51,208 nucleotides of DNA from the NCBI GenBank assembly GCA_903844665.1, contig CAIMUS010000194.1:1-51208 (forward strand). Reading direction: 5' to 3'. Every line of letters begins with the position of its first letter. Position 1 is the stretch's first letter. The notes under the pieces were generated by a model. That model was given only the letters and a program-made list of their open reading frames with translations, did no database searches and was not told the DNA's origin. Position numbers and translations under genes: made by a program. Source of the DNA: an uncultured Pseudomonadota bacterium. GTDB lineage: Bacteria; Pseudomonadota; Gammaproteobacteria; Competibacterales; Competibacteraceae. Positions 50,973 to 51,208 of this stretch are shown here, in pieces.

Positions 50973-51208
50973 AACTCTTCTCCTCGTTGGGTTTTAGAGA
51001 CTGTATAAAAACTCCCTCCCCCACAAGGGGGGAGGGGACGTATCTCTGGGGAAATTAGCTAGTATTATCATGGTGTTAGTTTTTATACAGGGGCTACCAA
51101 CTTAAGGCGGGACAATCCGACCCTGGGAGCGCCGGCGTCCCCGCCGGCCTCAGGGCATTCGACGCCAGTCAACAGCCGGCAAAATGCCGGCGCTACTAGG
51201 GAATCCCC
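50973..51208. other. Repeat-filled end of the window
   Basis: After the lemA promoter region come the 90-bp inverted-repeat element (51001-51090) and a third repeat, ggagcgccggcgtcc...gccggc (51126-51148) facing gccggcaaaatgccggcgct (51175-51194). No gene is visible. Confidence 0.55.
51001..51090. repeat. 90-bp element with 13-bp terminal inverted repeats
   Basis: ctgtataaaaact (51001-51013) and its exact complement agtttttatacag (51078-51090) bound a segment that contains a second hairpin of C and G runs (ctccctccccc/ggggggagggg). Size and structure are MITE-like, but only one copy is in the window. It is distinct from the 110-bp family. Confidence 0.65.

Overview
The window is chromosomal DNA of a GC-rich gammaproteobacterium. 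The evidence is synteny: tsaB next to a yoaA-type helicase gene, rppH next to ptsP, tamA-tamB, ilvI-ilvH-ilvC, mrcB, rimO and proS, all of gammaproteobacterial type. It probably stores polyhydroxyalkanoate (PHA): there is a PHA-granule-region protein, a phasin-like protein and a FadD-type acyl-CoA ligase, and a PEP-CTERM protein implies an exosortase elsewhere. A relative of the Competibacter/Contendobacter group would fit, but that is inference. I see no rRNA, tRNA or CRISPR array.

Layout. 1-2600 is an accessory patch: a PEP-CTERM exported protein, a DUF4160/DUF2442 pair, and a DUF433 antitoxin gene whose DUF5615 toxin partner is cut off after 41 codons by an inverted-repeat element. 2672-8580 (minus) is tsaB, yoaA, a proline-rich TPR lipoprotein gene and mrcB, with overlapping ends at two of the three junctions. 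8681-22166 holds a phosphotransferase/P-loop kinase fusion, a diguanylate cyclase gene overlapping tamA-tamB, a PAS-GGDEF-EAL protein with a damaged EAL site, and a two-gene receiver-Hpt / receiver-GGDEF operon. So three GGDEF proteins lie around the TAM locus. 22388-28250 is the storage and lipid section: PHA-region protein, FFLEELY-type protein, fadD, an ArgD/AstC transaminase, a YdcH-like peptide and a phasin-like protein fused to a helix-hairpin-helix domain. 28537-34322 holds ptsP and rppH (minus), then a HAD phosphatase, a membrane-anchored YqgE and DAHP synthase (plus).

34323-35121 is a second accessory patch: a dispersed inverted repeat, a 110-bp MITE, a hicB gene whose hicA partner is truncated exactly at the MITE, and an attC-like integron recombination site. 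35122-41095 returns to core genes (proS, a DUF4124 protein, ilvIHC). 41260-43929 is an A+T-richer four-gene cluster (thymidylate synthase, C39-like cysteine peptidase, 50-residue protein, D12-class adenine methyltransferase) that ends in a degenerate attC-like motif. It is the best candidate here for an undescribed system. 44072-50972 holds rimO, a GST, an orphan YadG-type ABC ATPase, a phospholipid N-methyltransferase, a decayed flavoprotein/MoaD locus, and two TPM-domain genes with lemA.

A recurrent theme is small inverted-repeat elements (at least five sequence families) sitting in accessory DNA. In three places (2156-2281, 34608-34712, 48844-48936) a reading frame that starts like a known family ends inside such an element. 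In both toxin-antitoxin cases the toxin is lost and the antitoxin kept.
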